From: Pontibacter diazotrophicus
Lineage (GTDB): Bacteria; Bacteroidota; Bacteroidia; Cytophagales; Hymenobacteraceae
Length of the DNA stretch: 64,000 bases
Reading direction: 5' to 3'
NCBI RefSeq assembly: GCF_003367245.1
Contig: NZ_QRGR01000015.1
Location: forward strand, 99,614 to 163,613
The notes under the pieces are model-generated. The model made no database searches, was not told where the DNA came from, and saw nothing but the letters and a program-made list of their open reading frames with translations. The translations under genes were made by a program, and so were the position numbers. Of this stretch, positions 36,801-44,990 are shown one piece after another; position 1 is the first letter of the stretch, and the number at the start of each line of letters is the position of its first letter.

Positions 36801-37625
36801 GAATACCTTAATGATGGTGCTGGAGTAACCTTAGACGTAAGTGGTGTGCCAGGTCCGTATACAATTTCTCTGTCTCCAACAGAAGGATTTGGTAATACAA
36901 TTAACATTACAGAGGGTATTGTTAATAATACACTTGAGCTAACAACCATCTATGTTAAGTTTTCTCCTGTTGATGAAACCAGTAGTACTACTGCAACAAT
37001 CGTTCATGTTACGGAAGACGCAGATGCAGAAGAGTTGTATATAACTGGTTCTGTCACCCCACTCCCGGTAGAACTTATCTTCTTCAAAGCAGCCGTTCAA
37101 GGAAACAAGGCGCTGCTGACCTGGGAAACGGCTTCGGAACAGGATAACTCTCACTTCGAGGTAGAGACATCGCTGAGCGGTGTAAGTTTTGAGAAAGTAG
37201 GACGTGTAGATAGCAAGACAACAAACAGCAGCATCCGCACTTCTTATGCGTTTACGCACAACATGGGCAATGCCAGCGGTACGCGCTACTATCGCCTGAA
37301 GCAGGTGGACCTGGACGGAACTTTTGCTTACAGCAAAGTGGTAGCCGTAACAGGAAGAGCTCAGGGTGCTGCATTGCAAGTATTGGTAGCGCCGAACCCA
37401 ATCAACTACAACTCGAAAGTATACATTACAGTAGATGCAAGCGGCAAAGCAGCTGTAACCCTGCACGATTTAACTGGCAAGCAGCTTTATCAGAAAACAG
37501 TGGACGTTAGAGAAGGACAGACAGAAATACAGCTGCCACTTTACGACCAACTGCCTAGCGGCCTGTTTATGCTAACAGTTGAGATGAATGGCCTGCGCCG
37601 CCAGGTAAAAGTAGTGAAGCAGTAA
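33831..37625 (+). CDS. IPT/TIG-repeat cell-surface protein with T9SS type A sorting domain
   Basis: A 1264-residue exported protein. From ATG 33831 the signal peptide ends SFAQ; the frame could extend to 33732 but that adds non-signal residues. Domains: N-terminal region about 40-185; choice-of-anchor-D Ig-like domain about 195-300 (HNFGTVNLKKS, TFSPTVVGTL); then eight IPT/TIG Ig-like repeats of about 80 residues to about residue 960; another Ig-like domain; an FN3-like LLTWETASEQDNSHFEVE segment; and a C-terminal type A sorting domain (VAPNPI, TLHDLTGKQLY, LPSGLFMLTV). The protein is thus likely secreted by the type IX system and attached to the surface. Two adjacent IPT repeats are duplicated with identical DNA (period 495 bp). 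Adhesin-like role is inference. Confidence 0.9.
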   Translation: MAQVYPPPRKNRLLLSLLLQCLFMIGFVTQSFAQATLPTSNTSWSILPQGWTSSGVGEYATNVPTTNAGENSSASYTASATYVQIDFTGVPDKVSFNLRASGLSGKFDGVFQVLESSTVGSGYTAVGDNIDSNSGVLAGSSNSYPVERALSSTTKSVRLYMQTKGVKTLYLDNAQITAVPAGPEVNMKIAGANFLSGSTHNFGTVNLKKSKTVEVTIENIGTSTLSLDPPVLTGVNPQHYSITTVGYAASLEPSQTATFQVTFSPTVVGTLNAEVQVANNDSDENPYKILLQGTGAILQPVITSLSSYLGGVDKEIIIEGSEFINVDKVQFSNGVTASFTIISDTQIRTFVPAGAVDGPITVSAGALNTNSESFDVVPTPEISSVNPAEAYELDVVTISGSYLTYLDLETVVSFNGVRATFTVRQDSNGNTVIDATVPVGATTGPLTVTTPGGTDTINFTVLYKTPIITAVDPSAAYELAVVTISGTNLRGVTAVTFNGVGAAFEESVDPNGNTIIYAEVPLGATTGPLTVTTLGGTASIEFTVLKPIPANLTINPTSGRVGDYVIISGDNLADVTSVVFTGGAAATFAAITNSDGSVSLQAQVPAGAETGAITVSNANGSATTPTYTVIKPTITSVDPPAAYELEIVTITGTYLSGVTAVIFNGVGAAFEEDPASNGTIVYAEVPLGATTGPLTVTTADGTASIEFTVLKPVPSNLTISPTSGRVGDYVIISGDNLADVTSVVFTGGAAATFAAITNSDGSVSLQAQVPAGAETGAITVSNANGSATTPTYTVIKPTITSVDPPAAYELEIVTITGTYLSGVTAVIFNGVGAAFEEDPASNGTIVYAEVPLGATTGPLTVTTADGTASIEFTVLKPVPSNLTISPTSGRVGDYVIISGDNLSDVTSVVFTGGAAAAFAAITNSDGSVSLQAQVPVGAETGAITVSNVNGSGSTPTYTVLVPKITLSTTEMTFSNVEEGSSAIQQYEVSAEYLNDGAGVTLDVSGVPGPYTISLSPTEGFGNTINITEGIVNNTLELTTIYVKFSPVDETSSTTATIVHVTEDADAEELYITGSVTPLPVELIFFKAAVQGNKALLTWETASEQDNSHFEVETSLSGVSFEKVGRVDSKTTNSSIRTSYAFTHNMGNASGTRYYRLKQVDLDGTFAYSKVVAVTGRAQGAALQVLVAPNPINYNSKVYITVDASGKAAVTLHDLTGKQLYQKTVDVREGQTEIQLPLYDQLPSGLFMLTVEMNGLRRQVKVVKQ
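35495..36526. repeat. Perfect 495-bp in-frame tandem duplication (two IPT domains)
   Basis: Bases 35495-36031 and 35990-36526 are identical over 537 bp. The unit encodes exactly two IPT domains (165 codons). Identity ends abruptly on the left at 35494/35989 (A versus G) and on the right at 36032/36527 (T versus A). Confidence 0.92.
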
Positions 37626-37646
37626 CAGCTTAAACCTTAGTAGTAT

Positions 37647-37678
37647 AAAAGCCCGGTGCCATATGGTACCGGGCTTTT
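37647..37678 (+). terminator. Terminator after the surface-protein gene
   Basis: AAAAGCCCGGTGCC and GGTACCGGGCTTTT form a 14-bp stem with one G-T pair and a 4-nt loop, 22 bp after the stop. Confidence 0.8.
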
Positions 37679-37762
37679 GCTTTTAAAGAACTTTCTACTG
37701 CTGATTTCTGCACCTCTTAAATCTGCTAACTAATGCCTCGCTGTATATAAACTTCTGAAACA

Positions 37763-37793
37763 TTGGTTTATTCCGTAGCATACTTTAATTTTG
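37763..37793 (+). promoter_or_regulatory. Putative glyA promoter (TTGG-N19-TAATTTTG)
   Basis: TAATTTTG at 37786-37793 fits TAnnTTTG. TTGG at 37763-37766 sits 19 bp upstream, close to the -33 TTTG box. The in-frame TTG at 37763 is part of this promoter, so the ATG at 37817 is the better start. Confidence 0.55.
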
Positions 37794-37816
37794 AAAGCTA
37801 TAAACCAACCGAAGCA

Positions 37817-39091
37817 ATGCAAAAAGATACAGCCATATTTGACCTTATAGCGAAAGAGAAAGCCCGCCAGACGCACGGCATCGAACTGATTGCCTCTGAG
37901 AACTTTGTTTCAGAGCAGGTGATGCAGGCCATGGGCAGCGTGATGACCAACAAATATGCGGAAGGCTTGCCGGGCAAACGCTATTATGGCGGCTGCGAAA
38001 TAGTAGACCAGTCGGAGCAGTTGGCCATTGACCGTGCCAAAGAGCTGTTCGGTGTAGAGTGGGTAAACGTGCAGCCACACTCCGGTGCGCAGGCAAATGC
38101 TGCAGTTATGCTGGCGTTGTTGCAGCCTGGTGACAAGATTCTTGGCTTTGACCTCTCGCATGGCGGGCACTTAACGCATGGCTCACCGGTGAACTTCTCT
38201 GGTAAGCTGTACAGCCCGTCTTTTTATGGTGTAGAGCAGGAGACAGGCCTTATCGATTTTGATAAAGTAGTGGAGACAGCCCGTAAGGAGCGTCCGAAGC
38301 TGATAATCTGTGGTGCCTCTGCCTACAGCCGCGACTGGGACTATAAAAAACTGCGTGCCGCTGCCGATGAGGTAGGTGCCCTGCTGCTGGCAGACATCTC
38401 CCACCCTTCCGGCCTGATTGCACGCGGCTTGCTGAACAACCCGTTTGAGCATTGCCATATTGTAACCACCACTACGCACAAGACACTGCGCGGCCCAAGA
38501 GGCGGTATGATCATGCTGGGGAAAGATTTCGAGAACCCGTATGGTCTGAAGACACCAAAGGGCGAAACACGCATGATGTCGTCGCTGCTGGATGGCGCTG
38601 TTTTCCCGGGCACGCAGGGCGGACCGCTGGAGCACGTGATTGCTGCGAAAGCAGTGGCGTACTACGAGGCACTTTCTGATGACTATTTGAGTTATGTAAA
38701 GCAAGTGCAGGAAAATGCGCAGGCGATGGCCAAAGCTTTTGTAGAAAGAGGCTACGACATCATATCAGGAGGTACAGACAACCACATGATGCTGATCGAC
38801 CTGCGCTCGAAAGGGTTGACAGGCAAGCTGGCAGAGAACACGCTGGTGAAAGCCGATATCACCATCAATAAGAACATGGTGCCTTTTGACGATAAATCAC
38901 CATTCGTGACTTCAGGAATGCGCGTAGGCACAGCCGCTGTGACTACCCGTGGTCTGAAAGAAAACGACATGGCGCGTATTGTAGAGCTGATCGATGATGT
39001 GCTGACAAACCATGAGAACGACAGCAAGATCAGTGCAGCACGCAAAGACATTAACAGCTGGATGCAGGAGTATCCGCTTTTTGCTTACTAA
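37817..39091 (+). CDS. glyA: Serine hydroxymethyltransferase
   Basis: A 424-residue PLP enzyme that moves a one-carbon unit between serine and tetrahydrofolate, yielding glycine. Motifs: [10 protein letters not shown] near the N-terminus, [12 protein letters not shown], and the PLP-lysine motif [19 protein letters not shown] in the cofactor region is also present. ATG 37817 starts the family-typical [11 protein letters not shown]; a longer frame would begin inside the promoter. It leads a run with tatC (27 bp after its stop) and rpiB. No oddities. Confidence 0.97.
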   Translation: MQKDTAIFDLIAKEKARQTHGIELIASENFVSEQVMQAMGSVMTNKYAEGLPGKRYYGGCEIVDQSEQLAIDRAKELFGVEWVNVQPHSGAQANAAVMLALLQPGDKILGFDLSHGGHLTHGSPVNFSGKLYSPSFYGVEQETGLIDFDKVVETARKERPKLIICGASAYSRDWDYKKLRAAADEVGALLLADISHPSGLIARGLLNNPFEHCHIVTTTTHKTLRGPRGGMIMLGKDFENPYGLKTPKGETRMMSSLLDGAVFPGTQGGPLEHVIAAKAVAYYEALSDDYLSYVKQVQENAQAMAKAFVERGYDIISGGTDNHMMLIDLRSKGLTGKLAENTLVKADITINKNMVPFDDKSPFVTSGMRVGTAAVTTRGLKENDMARIVELIDDVLTNHENDSKISAARKDINSWMQEYPLFAY

Positions 39092-39118
39092 CACTATAGA
39101 ACAGGGGCCACAATCGTG

Positions 39119-39979
39119 ATGATGGATCAACCACAGATAGGAGAAGAGCAGCTAGGAGAAGAGCAGCCGCAAGAGATGTCTTTTGTGGATCATCTTGAGG
39201 AGCTGAGGTGGCATCTCATACGGGCGCTGGCCTCTATCCTTGTATTCGCAACCATTGCTTTTTTAGCAAAGAGCTTTGTTTTTCATGATATCATTCTGGC
39301 TCCCTCCCGCACAGATTTCCTGAGTTACCGGGTAATGTGCGATATTGGAAATTATATAGGCTCTGATGTGCTTTGTGTAACCGAGATGGGCTTTACCATC
39401 CAAAGCCGGCAGATGAGCGGGCAGTTCACGATGCACTTACTTGTGTCTGTCTTGTTGGGTCTGGCATGTGCCTTCCCCTATGCCTTCTGGGAGATATGGC
39501 GTTTTGTAAAACCAGGCCTTTATCCGCAGGAACAGAAAAACTCGCAGGGAGCAGTATTCTTTGTATCTATCCTGTTCGTGATGGGCTTGCTGTTTGGTTA
39601 TTATGTGGTGTCGCCCATTTCCATTAACTTTTTGGCAGGTTACCAGGTAGACCCAACGATTATAAATGAGTTTGACCTCTCGTCTTATATCTCTACCCTC
39701 ACCACGCTGTGCCTGGCCTGTGCTTTTATGTTTGAGATGCCCGTGATTGTGTTCTTCCTGACAAAGGCAGGATTGATAACGGCCGAGACGATGAAGCTGT
39801 ACCGCCGCCACGCTTTTGTAATAATATTGGTTGTGGGGGCTATCATTACGCCTCCGGATGTTATCAGCCAGCTGCTGATCTCTATGCCACTGATGCTATT
39901 ATATGAGGTAAGCATAAACATCTCGAAGTCAATACGTAAAAGAGATTTGAAGAACCTGAACGAAAACAATACGATATAA
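39119..39979 (+). CDS. tatC: Twin-arginine translocase subunit TatC
   Basis: A 286-residue membrane protein with six helices that receives Tat (RR) signal peptides for export of folded proteins. The N-terminus has the family motif SFVDHLEELRWHLI (conserved HLxELR), then FPYAFWEIWRFVKPGLYP in the first periplasmic loop and TPPD near TM5/6. A GTG at 39116 and ATGs at 39119 and 39122 are adjacent; ATG 39119 is chosen. A large loop between TM1 and TM2 (residues about 60-100) is longer than in E. coli TatC, a common Bacteroidota trait. The stop overlaps the rpiB start by one base. Confidence 0.95.
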   Translation: MMDQPQIGEEQLGEEQPQEMSFVDHLEELRWHLIRALASILVFATIAFLAKSFVFHDIILAPSRTDFLSYRVMCDIGNYIGSDVLCVTEMGFTIQSRQMSGQFTMHLLVSVLLGLACAFPYAFWEIWRFVKPGLYPQEQKNSQGAVFFVSILFVMGLLFGYYVVSPISINFLAGYQVDPTIINEFDLSSYISTLTTLCLACAFMFEMPVIVFFLTKAGLITAETMKLYRRHAFVIILVVGAIITPPDVISQLLISMPLMLLYEVSINISKSIRKRDLKNLNENNTI

Positions 39980-40416
39980 TGGCACTGAACATTGCAATTG
40001 GAGGAGACCATGCCGGCTATACCTACAAAAGTATGGTAAAAGCTGTACTCGAGGCGCTTGGCCACCAGATACAGGATTTTGGCCCTCAGTCTGACGCTTC
40101 TGTGGACTATCCGGACCATGTGCACCCGCTTGCAAAAGCGGTGGCAGACGAGGAGGCTGATTTTGGCATCCTGATCTGTGGGAGTGGCAACGGTGTAGCC
40201 ATAACGGCGAACAAGCATCACGATATACGTGCGGCATTATGCTGGAAACCTGAGCTGGCTAAACTGGCGCGGGAGCATAACAACGCCAACGTGCTTTGTA
40301 TACCAGCCCGTTTTGTGTCGGAGGATGTGGCACGCGAAATGGTGAAAGTTTTCCTCTCAACTGGTTTCGAAGGTGGCCGCCACCAAACCCGCGTAGACAA
40401 AATCACGGCCTGCTAA
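39979..40416 (+). CDS. rpiB: Ribose-5-phosphate isomerase B
   Basis: A 145-residue RpiB/LacAB-type isomerase converting ribose 5-phosphate and ribulose 5-phosphate in the pentose phosphate pathway. It has GGDHAGY at residues 8-14 and the catalytic loop CGSGNGVAI with Cys67; most relatives read CGTGIG, so Asn replaces Ile. Phosphate-binding histidine and arginine residues lie in HDIRAALCW, EHNNANVLCIPAR and GGRHQTRV. It shares a base with the tatC stop (TAATG), so it is translationally coupled, and ends before a terminator at 40437. Confidence 0.95.
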   Translation: MALNIAIGGDHAGYTYKSMVKAVLEALGHQIQDFGPQSDASVDYPDHVHPLAKAVADEEADFGILICGSGNGVAITANKHHDIRAALCWKPELAKLAREHNNANVLCIPARFVSEDVAREMVKVFLSTGFEGGRHQTRVDKITAC

Positions 40417-40436
40417 GGCTGCCTGTAGTATAACTA

Positions 40437-40480
40437 AAAGGGCGCTGCACTTATGAAAAGTTGCAGCGCCCTTCTGTTTT
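40437..40480 (+). terminator. Terminator after glyA-tatC-rpiB
   Basis: AGGGCGCTGCA and TGCAGCGCCCT with a 12-nt loop, then TCTGTTTT. It lies 20 bp past the rpiB stop. Confidence 0.8.
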
Positions 40481-40532
40481 ACAGGTATCCCAGTATCAAT
40501 TAATTAATACGCATTATATTTTCCTATCTGCA

Positions 40533-40564
40533 AATTCCCCTCCTCGGAGGGGCAGGGGTGGGTT
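40533..40564. repeat. G-rich palindromic repeat, copy A
   Basis: TTCCCCTCCTCGGAGGGG followed by CAGGGGTGGGTT. Same core as copies at 48059 and 53462, but with the TTGGACAA centre shortened to TCGG. It is intergenic, between the rpiB terminator and a convergent gene. Confidence 0.75.
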
Positions 40565-40619
40565 CTGTAGAACAACTTTGTGCGCAGGACTCATTTGATA
40601 TTGAAATTTGGAAGCAGTC

Positions 40620-42023
40620 TTACTCCGACAACTCATAAACCCCTGCAGCGCTGGTGGCGCTGTACTTTCCAAAAATGCCTGGCAGCTTATAACTCAGTTC
40701 AGGCATCAGGTTCACTTTATCTACAATATAAGCGGGCATTTCCCTGCTGAAGTTCTGGTGTATCTCAAAAACCGCCTGGTATTCATTCAGTCTTCCGAAG
40801 TGGCGCTGGGCCAGGTTCCAGTTCAGGTAAGGTGTTACAGGCTTGTTTTGTGTGTAGTAGCTGACATCTTTGCCCAGCACCAGCACGGTAGCCTGTTGCA
40901 TCGGCAGGTCGATCTCTTCTGGCAACAGCAGCGGCGACTCGTCCAGCATTAGAAACCTGTTGATGTGGAGCATGTGCCTGTAGCGCAACACCAGCATACA
41001 GCCAATCACCAACAGGATAACCAGGTTCAGCTGCCACATTTTGCGGTTTGAGGTAAAGAAGAATTCACTGAAGTAGGCTATTGGCGGCAGCAAAAGGATA
41101 AAGGTAGCCACCGAAATCTCGTCTCTAGTGAAAATGACCACGAAGCTGGTGAACAGCCACACCCACATCAGCTGCTTAAACTTGTCCTGAAAAACGAGGC
41201 GCTGTGGCAGAGAAGCTGAGCTCAACAGCGAGAGTAAAAGCACTATAGCTGGTATGGCCATCAGCTTCGCCACATCGGCTGGCGGACGCAAAAAGTTAAC
41301 CTGCAGTTGCCAGGGGCGCAGCAGGTGCAGTTCAATAAACTCCTGCGTGGTGTTGGTATAAAGGTAGTAGGTGAGCAGGACAGCATACGGAAAAACAAAA
41401 CCGCACAACATCAGCAGCATACTCCTAAAGGTGCTGGAGGCAAAGAAGATTACAGCAAACACGCCTATCAGCAGGAACATAGCCAGAGGCAGGTAGCTCA
41501 TGGCAGCCAGCCCCAGCATAAACCCACCCACAAACAGGCGGTTATTGTCAAATCCCTCCCGCGAAAGGGTGATAATATATGGCAGCGACAGGATAATGAA
41601 AGTATTGCCGATGAGCAGCGGCGTGAGCATGTTGAACTCAAAGGAAAGGCTCCCTAAAATCAGGTACAGCAGCGCAGGCAGGTAATTTTTGCTGGCATAT
41701 ACGTTGTGGCGGTTAAGGGTAACGTTCAGCAGCAGCGCCTGCAGCAGCAGCAAACCCATCGCCGTAAGCCGGTAAGCCAGAAAAGACCGCCCCGCCAGCG
41801 CATCCAAAGCCCAGAACACCAGCGCCGAGACCGGGGCCGTGTTGTCGTATATGTCGCGGTACATACCAAAGCCATCCGACAATCGCTCCCCTACCAGCAT
41901 GTGTAGCAGCTCGGGTGCCGTGGCAGATATGTTCCATAAAATGAGCGGAAGCTGAATAGCAAGAAAAAGCAAAACCAACAGGATCAGTCGGGAAGGCAGT
42001 ATGCTTCGGAAGTAACTAATCAA
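40620..42023 (-). CDS. GT-C-like multi-spanning membrane protein (putative glycosyltransferase)
   Basis: A 467-residue integral membrane protein with about ten helices and a C-terminal extracytoplasmic domain of about 100 residues. A loop after the first helix reads GFGMYRDIYDNTAP, which resembles the acidic catalytic loop of PMT/ArnT-like GT-C glycosyltransferases, in which Asp or Glu binds the lipid-linked sugar. The best start is a TTG at 42023 (codes MISYFRS); no ATG occurs before residue 42. Donor and acceptor are unknown. It is convergent with rpiB and divergent from rbfA. The glycosyltransferase role is inference from the loop and topology. Confidence 0.65.
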   Translation of the reverse strand: MISYFRSILPSRLILLVLLFLAIQLPLILWNISATAPELLHMLVGERLSDGFGMYRDIYDNTAPVSALVFWALDALAGRSFLAYRLTAMGLLLLQALLLNVTLNRHNVYASKNYLPALLYLILGSLSFEFNMLTPLLIGNTFIILSLPYIITLSREGFDNNRLFVGGFMLGLAAMSYLPLAMFLLIGVFAVIFFASSTFRSMLLMLCGFVFPYAVLLTYYLYTNTTQEFIELHLLRPWQLQVNFLRPPADVAKLMAIPAIVLLLSLLSSASLPQRLVFQDKFKQLMWVWLFTSFVVIFTRDEISVATFILLLPPIAYFSEFFFTSNRKMWQLNLVILLVIGCMLVLRYRHMLHINRFLMLDESPLLLPEEIDLPMQQATVLVLGKDVSYYTQNKPVTPYLNWNLAQRHFGRLNEYQAVFEIHQNFSREMPAYIVDKVNLMPELSYKLPGIFGKYSATSAAGVYELSE

Positions 42024-42067
42024 GTAAAGACACAGTTAGAAGGAACTACAATAAAGGACAAGAGAGA

Positions 42068-42125
42068 CCGGTTAAGCTTTAGAGAAGATAGAAGCGGATG
42101 CTTATCTGCCCTAAAGCCTAACCGG
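42068..42125. other. 58-bp imperfect hairpin between divergent genes
   Basis: Arms CCGGTTAAGCTTTAG (42068-42082) and CTAAAGCCTAACCGG (42111-42125) pair with one mismatch. A second small stem (AGATA-AAGC...GCTTATCT) sits inside. It lies upstream of both the GT-C-like gene and rbfA, where a terminator is not expected, so it could be an operator or leader structure. Confidence 0.5.
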
Positions 42126-42227
42126 CTATTGCTTTCGTCCCAAAACAATGCAAAAGCCCTAAACCTGAAATGAGTAAGGCGCTTTTGGGGTAAAAATGCG
42201 AAATTAATATGATATTTGCAGCTTCAT

Positions 42228-42617
42228 ATGGAAAGTAAAAGACAACAGAAGTTTTCGCGCCTGATTCAGAAAGAATTAGCAGACATCTTCCAACGGGAGG
42301 TGCCGCACCTTTTTGGAGGCGCATTCATATCCGTGAGTGTAGTGCGGGTTTCGCCGGACCTGGGCCTGGCCAAGGTATTTATAAGCGTGATGATGGCGCA
42401 GAGTGCAGAAGCACTGCTTTTAGAAGTACGCGCCAATACCAAAACTATCCGCCATCTGCTGGCTCAGCGTATCGGAAAGCAGGTAAGAATTGTGCCGGAA
42501 CTGGCATTCTTTTTGGATGACAGCGCAGAATATGCTGCCCGCATTGATAAATTGTTCGACAACATCGAAATACCGCCTGCCACCGAGGATGACGAGGAAA
42601 CATACCCAGGCTTATAG
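42228..42617 (+). CDS. rbfA: Ribosome-binding factor A
   Basis: A 129-residue RbfA needed for late 30S subunit maturation and 16S 5'-end processing. It has the small KH-like fold: RQQKFSRLIQKELADIFQRE at the start, SVVRVSPDLGLAKVFISV and a RIVPELAFFLDDSAEYAARIDKL C-terminal block, where PELxFxxDxS is the family signature. The ATG at 42228 (MESKRQQ) is chosen; an upstream in-frame ATG adds four residues. The methyltransferase gene follows 15 bp downstream. Confidence 0.95.
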   Translation: MESKRQQKFSRLIQKELADIFQREVPHLFGGAFISVSVVRVSPDLGLAKVFISVMMAQSAEALLLEVRANTKTIRHLLAQRIGKQVRIVPELAFFLDDSAEYAARIDKLFDNIEIPPATEDDEETYPGL

Positions 42618-42632
42618 TATCTCATCACCTTT

Positions 42633-43442
42633 ATGCAATACGACCCGATAAAGCGGGTGCTTGGTGACGCGTTTAACAAAACGCCTTTCCTGCGCCGCGT
42701 GTTTTACAAGCTCCTGGACCTGCTTTTGCTGCGTACCTGGCACGTGCACAAAGAGCTGCGCGAGTGGGCAAAAGGCCGCCGCGACAAAGAGCAACACATT
42801 TTAGATGCAGGCTCCGGCTTTGGCCAGTATACGTACTACCTGTCTGGCATGAGCCGCAAGTGGAGCATATTGGCAGTGGACGTGAAGGAGGAGCAGATTT
42901 CCGACAGTAATTGCTTTATCCGTGCCATTGGCCGCCACAATGTATTATTCCGGATTGCAGACCTGGTGAAGTACCGGGAGCCTAAAAGCTACGACCTTAT
43001 TTTATCGGTAGATGTGATGGAACATATCTTAGAGGATGTGGAGGTATTCCGAAACTTCCAGGCCTCGCTGCGCCATGGCGGGATGCTTGTTATCTCCACA
43101 CCATCCGACCAGGGCGGCTCCGATGTGCATGGCGATGATGAAGCTTCTTTTATAGAAGAGCATGTGCGCGATGGCTATAACATCCAGGAGATACAGGATA
43201 AACTAAAGCTGGCCGGGTTCAGCAAAATAAAAGCACGCTACTCATACGGAAAGCCAGGGCAGATATCGTGGCGCCTGTCCATGAAGTATCCGCTGCTGCT
43301 GTTGAACGTCTCTAAAGTTTTCTTCCTGGTTTTGCCGTTCTATTACCTCATTACCTTCCCGGTATGCCTCGTGCTGAACTGGATGGACGTGAACGGCAAC
43401 CACAAATCAGGTACCGGCCTGATTGTGAAAGCCTGGAAATAA
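42633..43442 (+). CDS. Class I SAM-dependent methyltransferase
   Basis: A 269-residue methyltransferase of Rossmann type. SAM-binding loop LDAGSGFGQY is near residue 50, followed by acidic ILAVDVKEEQI and the LILSVDVMEHI motif. A C-terminal hydrophobic stretch (LLNVSKVFFLVLPFYYLITF, about 220-245) may anchor it to the membrane, unlike typical small-molecule methyltransferases. The target is unknown. It follows rbfA by 15 bp and precedes a LolC/E-type permease, so operon membership is likely but gives no obvious pathway. Confidence 0.85.
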   Translation: MQYDPIKRVLGDAFNKTPFLRRVFYKLLDLLLLRTWHVHKELREWAKGRRDKEQHILDAGSGFGQYTYYLSGMSRKWSILAVDVKEEQISDSNCFIRAIGRHNVLFRIADLVKYREPKSYDLILSVDVMEHILEDVEVFRNFQASLRHGGMLVISTPSDQGGSDVHGDDEASFIEEHVRDGYNIQEIQDKLKLAGFSKIKARYSYGKPGQISWRLSMKYPLLLLNVSKVFFLVLPFYYLITFPVCLVLNWMDVNGNHKSGTGLIVKAWK

Positions 43443-43510
43443 TTAATTGTTGAATTGTTAAATGGCTTAATTGTTGTCTCAGCACGTGTAACAATAAACG
43501 TTTAACTATT

Positions 43511-43541
43511 AAACAATCAGCAATAAACAATCAGCAATAAA
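43511..43541. repeat. 14-bp tandem duplication before the permease gene
   Basis: AAACAATCAGCAAT occurs twice without a gap at 43511-43524 and 43525-43538, ending 5 bp before the ATG at 43544. The rest of the spacer 43443-43543 consists of similar A/T-rich words (AATTGTTGAATTGTTAAATG) in inverted orientation. Confidence 0.75.
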
Positions 43542-43543
43542 AG

Positions 43544-44767
43544 ATGAATGTTCCTTTTCTGATAGCGAAGCGGTATTTTTTCTCCAGAAAGAAGAGAAAC
43601 ATCATCAGCATTATCTCCAACATCGCTATGATTGGGGTTGCGGTTGGTTCGGCTGCGCTTATTATCGTGCTTTCCGTATTCAATGGTTTGGAAGACCTTA
43701 TTCGTGAAATCTACTCCAGCTTTGACCCTGATCTAAAGATTACGGCTGTAGAGGGAAAGTCTTTTGAGACCGATACAGAGTTCATGAATCGCATCCGCCA
43801 AATGCCGGGCGTAGCGGTGGTGTCGGAGGTGATAGAAGACAATGCCCTGCTGCGCTACAACGACCGCCAGATGGTGGTAAAGGTGAAGGGCGTGAGTGAG
43901 AACTTCTTTGAGCAGAATGAAATAGACTCGTCGGTGGTGGAAGGCCATAGCGAGTTAATTCGCAACGATACCTACTACGCCTTAGTCGGCCGGGGTGTGC
44001 AGTACCAACTTTCTATCAGGACAAACAATAAGTTTGTGCCGCTGCAGTTTCTGTATCCCCGCAACACCAGGTTTAACCCGCTTAACCCGGAAGGAGCCTT
44101 CAACGTGCTGGACATAGCCCCTGGGGGTATTTTTGCCATAGAGCGGCAGTACGACGATTCCTATGTATTTGTGCCGTTGAATTTTGCTGCGGAGCTGCTG
44201 GAGTATGGCCGTCGCCGCACCGCTATCGAGATAAAAGTAGCGGACGGGGCACGGGTGGACCAGGTAAAAGCTGCTTTACAGCAGGAATTAGGAGACAGCT
44301 TCAGGATACAGGACAGTGATGAGCAACACACCAGCCTGCTGCGCGCGGTGAAGGTAGAGAAGCTGTTTGTGTTCATCACCTTCGCTTTTATACTGGGCAT
44401 TGCCTCCCTCAACATTTTCTTCTCCCTTTCTATGCTTGTGATTGATAAGAAGAAAGACATTGCCATTCTTGCCTCTATGGGTGCTACGGCTAACACCATC
44501 CGTAATATCTTCTTAATGGAAGGTGCCTTGGTGGCCTTTATCGGGGCAGCATATGGGCTATCTATCGGCATGCTCATCTGCAACCTGCAACAGACCTTTG
44601 GCTTGGTGAGTATGGGCATGTCTACCTCGGTGGTAGAGGCTTATCCGGTGAAAATGGAGGTAAGAGACTTTATACTGACAGGTTTAGCCATCGTTGTTAT
44701 CACCCTGCTAGTATCTGTGCGGCCCGCCCGTAAAGCCGCTGCTATGTCAGTAACGGAGAATATTTAA
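43544..44767 (+). CDS. LolC/LolE-type ABC transporter permease (FtsX-like)
   Basis: A 407-residue protein with one N-terminal helix (ISNIAMIGVAVGSAALIIVLSVF, split about residues 22-48), a large periplasmic MacB/LolE-type domain and three C-terminal helices with an FtsX fold (SIRPARKAA-type VSVRPARKAAAM end). It opens MNVPFLIAKRYFFSRK, the typical start of lipoprotein-releasing permeases. LolCDE extracts lipoproteins from the inner membrane for outer-membrane delivery. No LolD ATPase gene is adjacent; it must be encoded elsewhere. It could instead belong to a MacB/other FtsX transporter, but the N-terminal motif favours Lol. Confidence 0.85.
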   Translation: MNVPFLIAKRYFFSRKKRNIISIISNIAMIGVAVGSAALIIVLSVFNGLEDLIREIYSSFDPDLKITAVEGKSFETDTEFMNRIRQMPGVAVVSEVIEDNALLRYNDRQMVVKVKGVSENFFEQNEIDSSVVEGHSELIRNDTYYALVGRGVQYQLSIRTNNKFVPLQFLYPRNTRFNPLNPEGAFNVLDIAPGGIFAIERQYDDSYVFVPLNFAAELLEYGRRRTAIEIKVADGARVDQVKAALQQELGDSFRIQDSDEQHTSLLRAVKVEKLFVFITFAFILGIASLNIFFSLSMLVIDKKKDIAILASMGATANTIRNIFLMEGALVAFIGAAYGLSIGMLICNLQQTFGLVSMGMSTSVVEAYPVKMEVRDFILTGLAIVVITLLVSVRPARKAAAMSVTENI

Positions 44768-44990
44768 CAGCAAAAAATAGCTGTTGGCAGGTTCTGAAAG
44801 CGCGCATTTTCAACTCAAAAAAATAAAGTGTAAACATGCGTAAGGCTAAAAGGTGCAAACTTTGGGCAAGCTGACTCGCTATTTATATTTTCCAAATCCT
44901 TCATGTTCCTGTTATAGGCTAAAAACAATGTTTTTGATAGGAAATAAATAGTAGAAAGGCTAAATTCGGAGCCCTAAAACTGTTTTTGGC

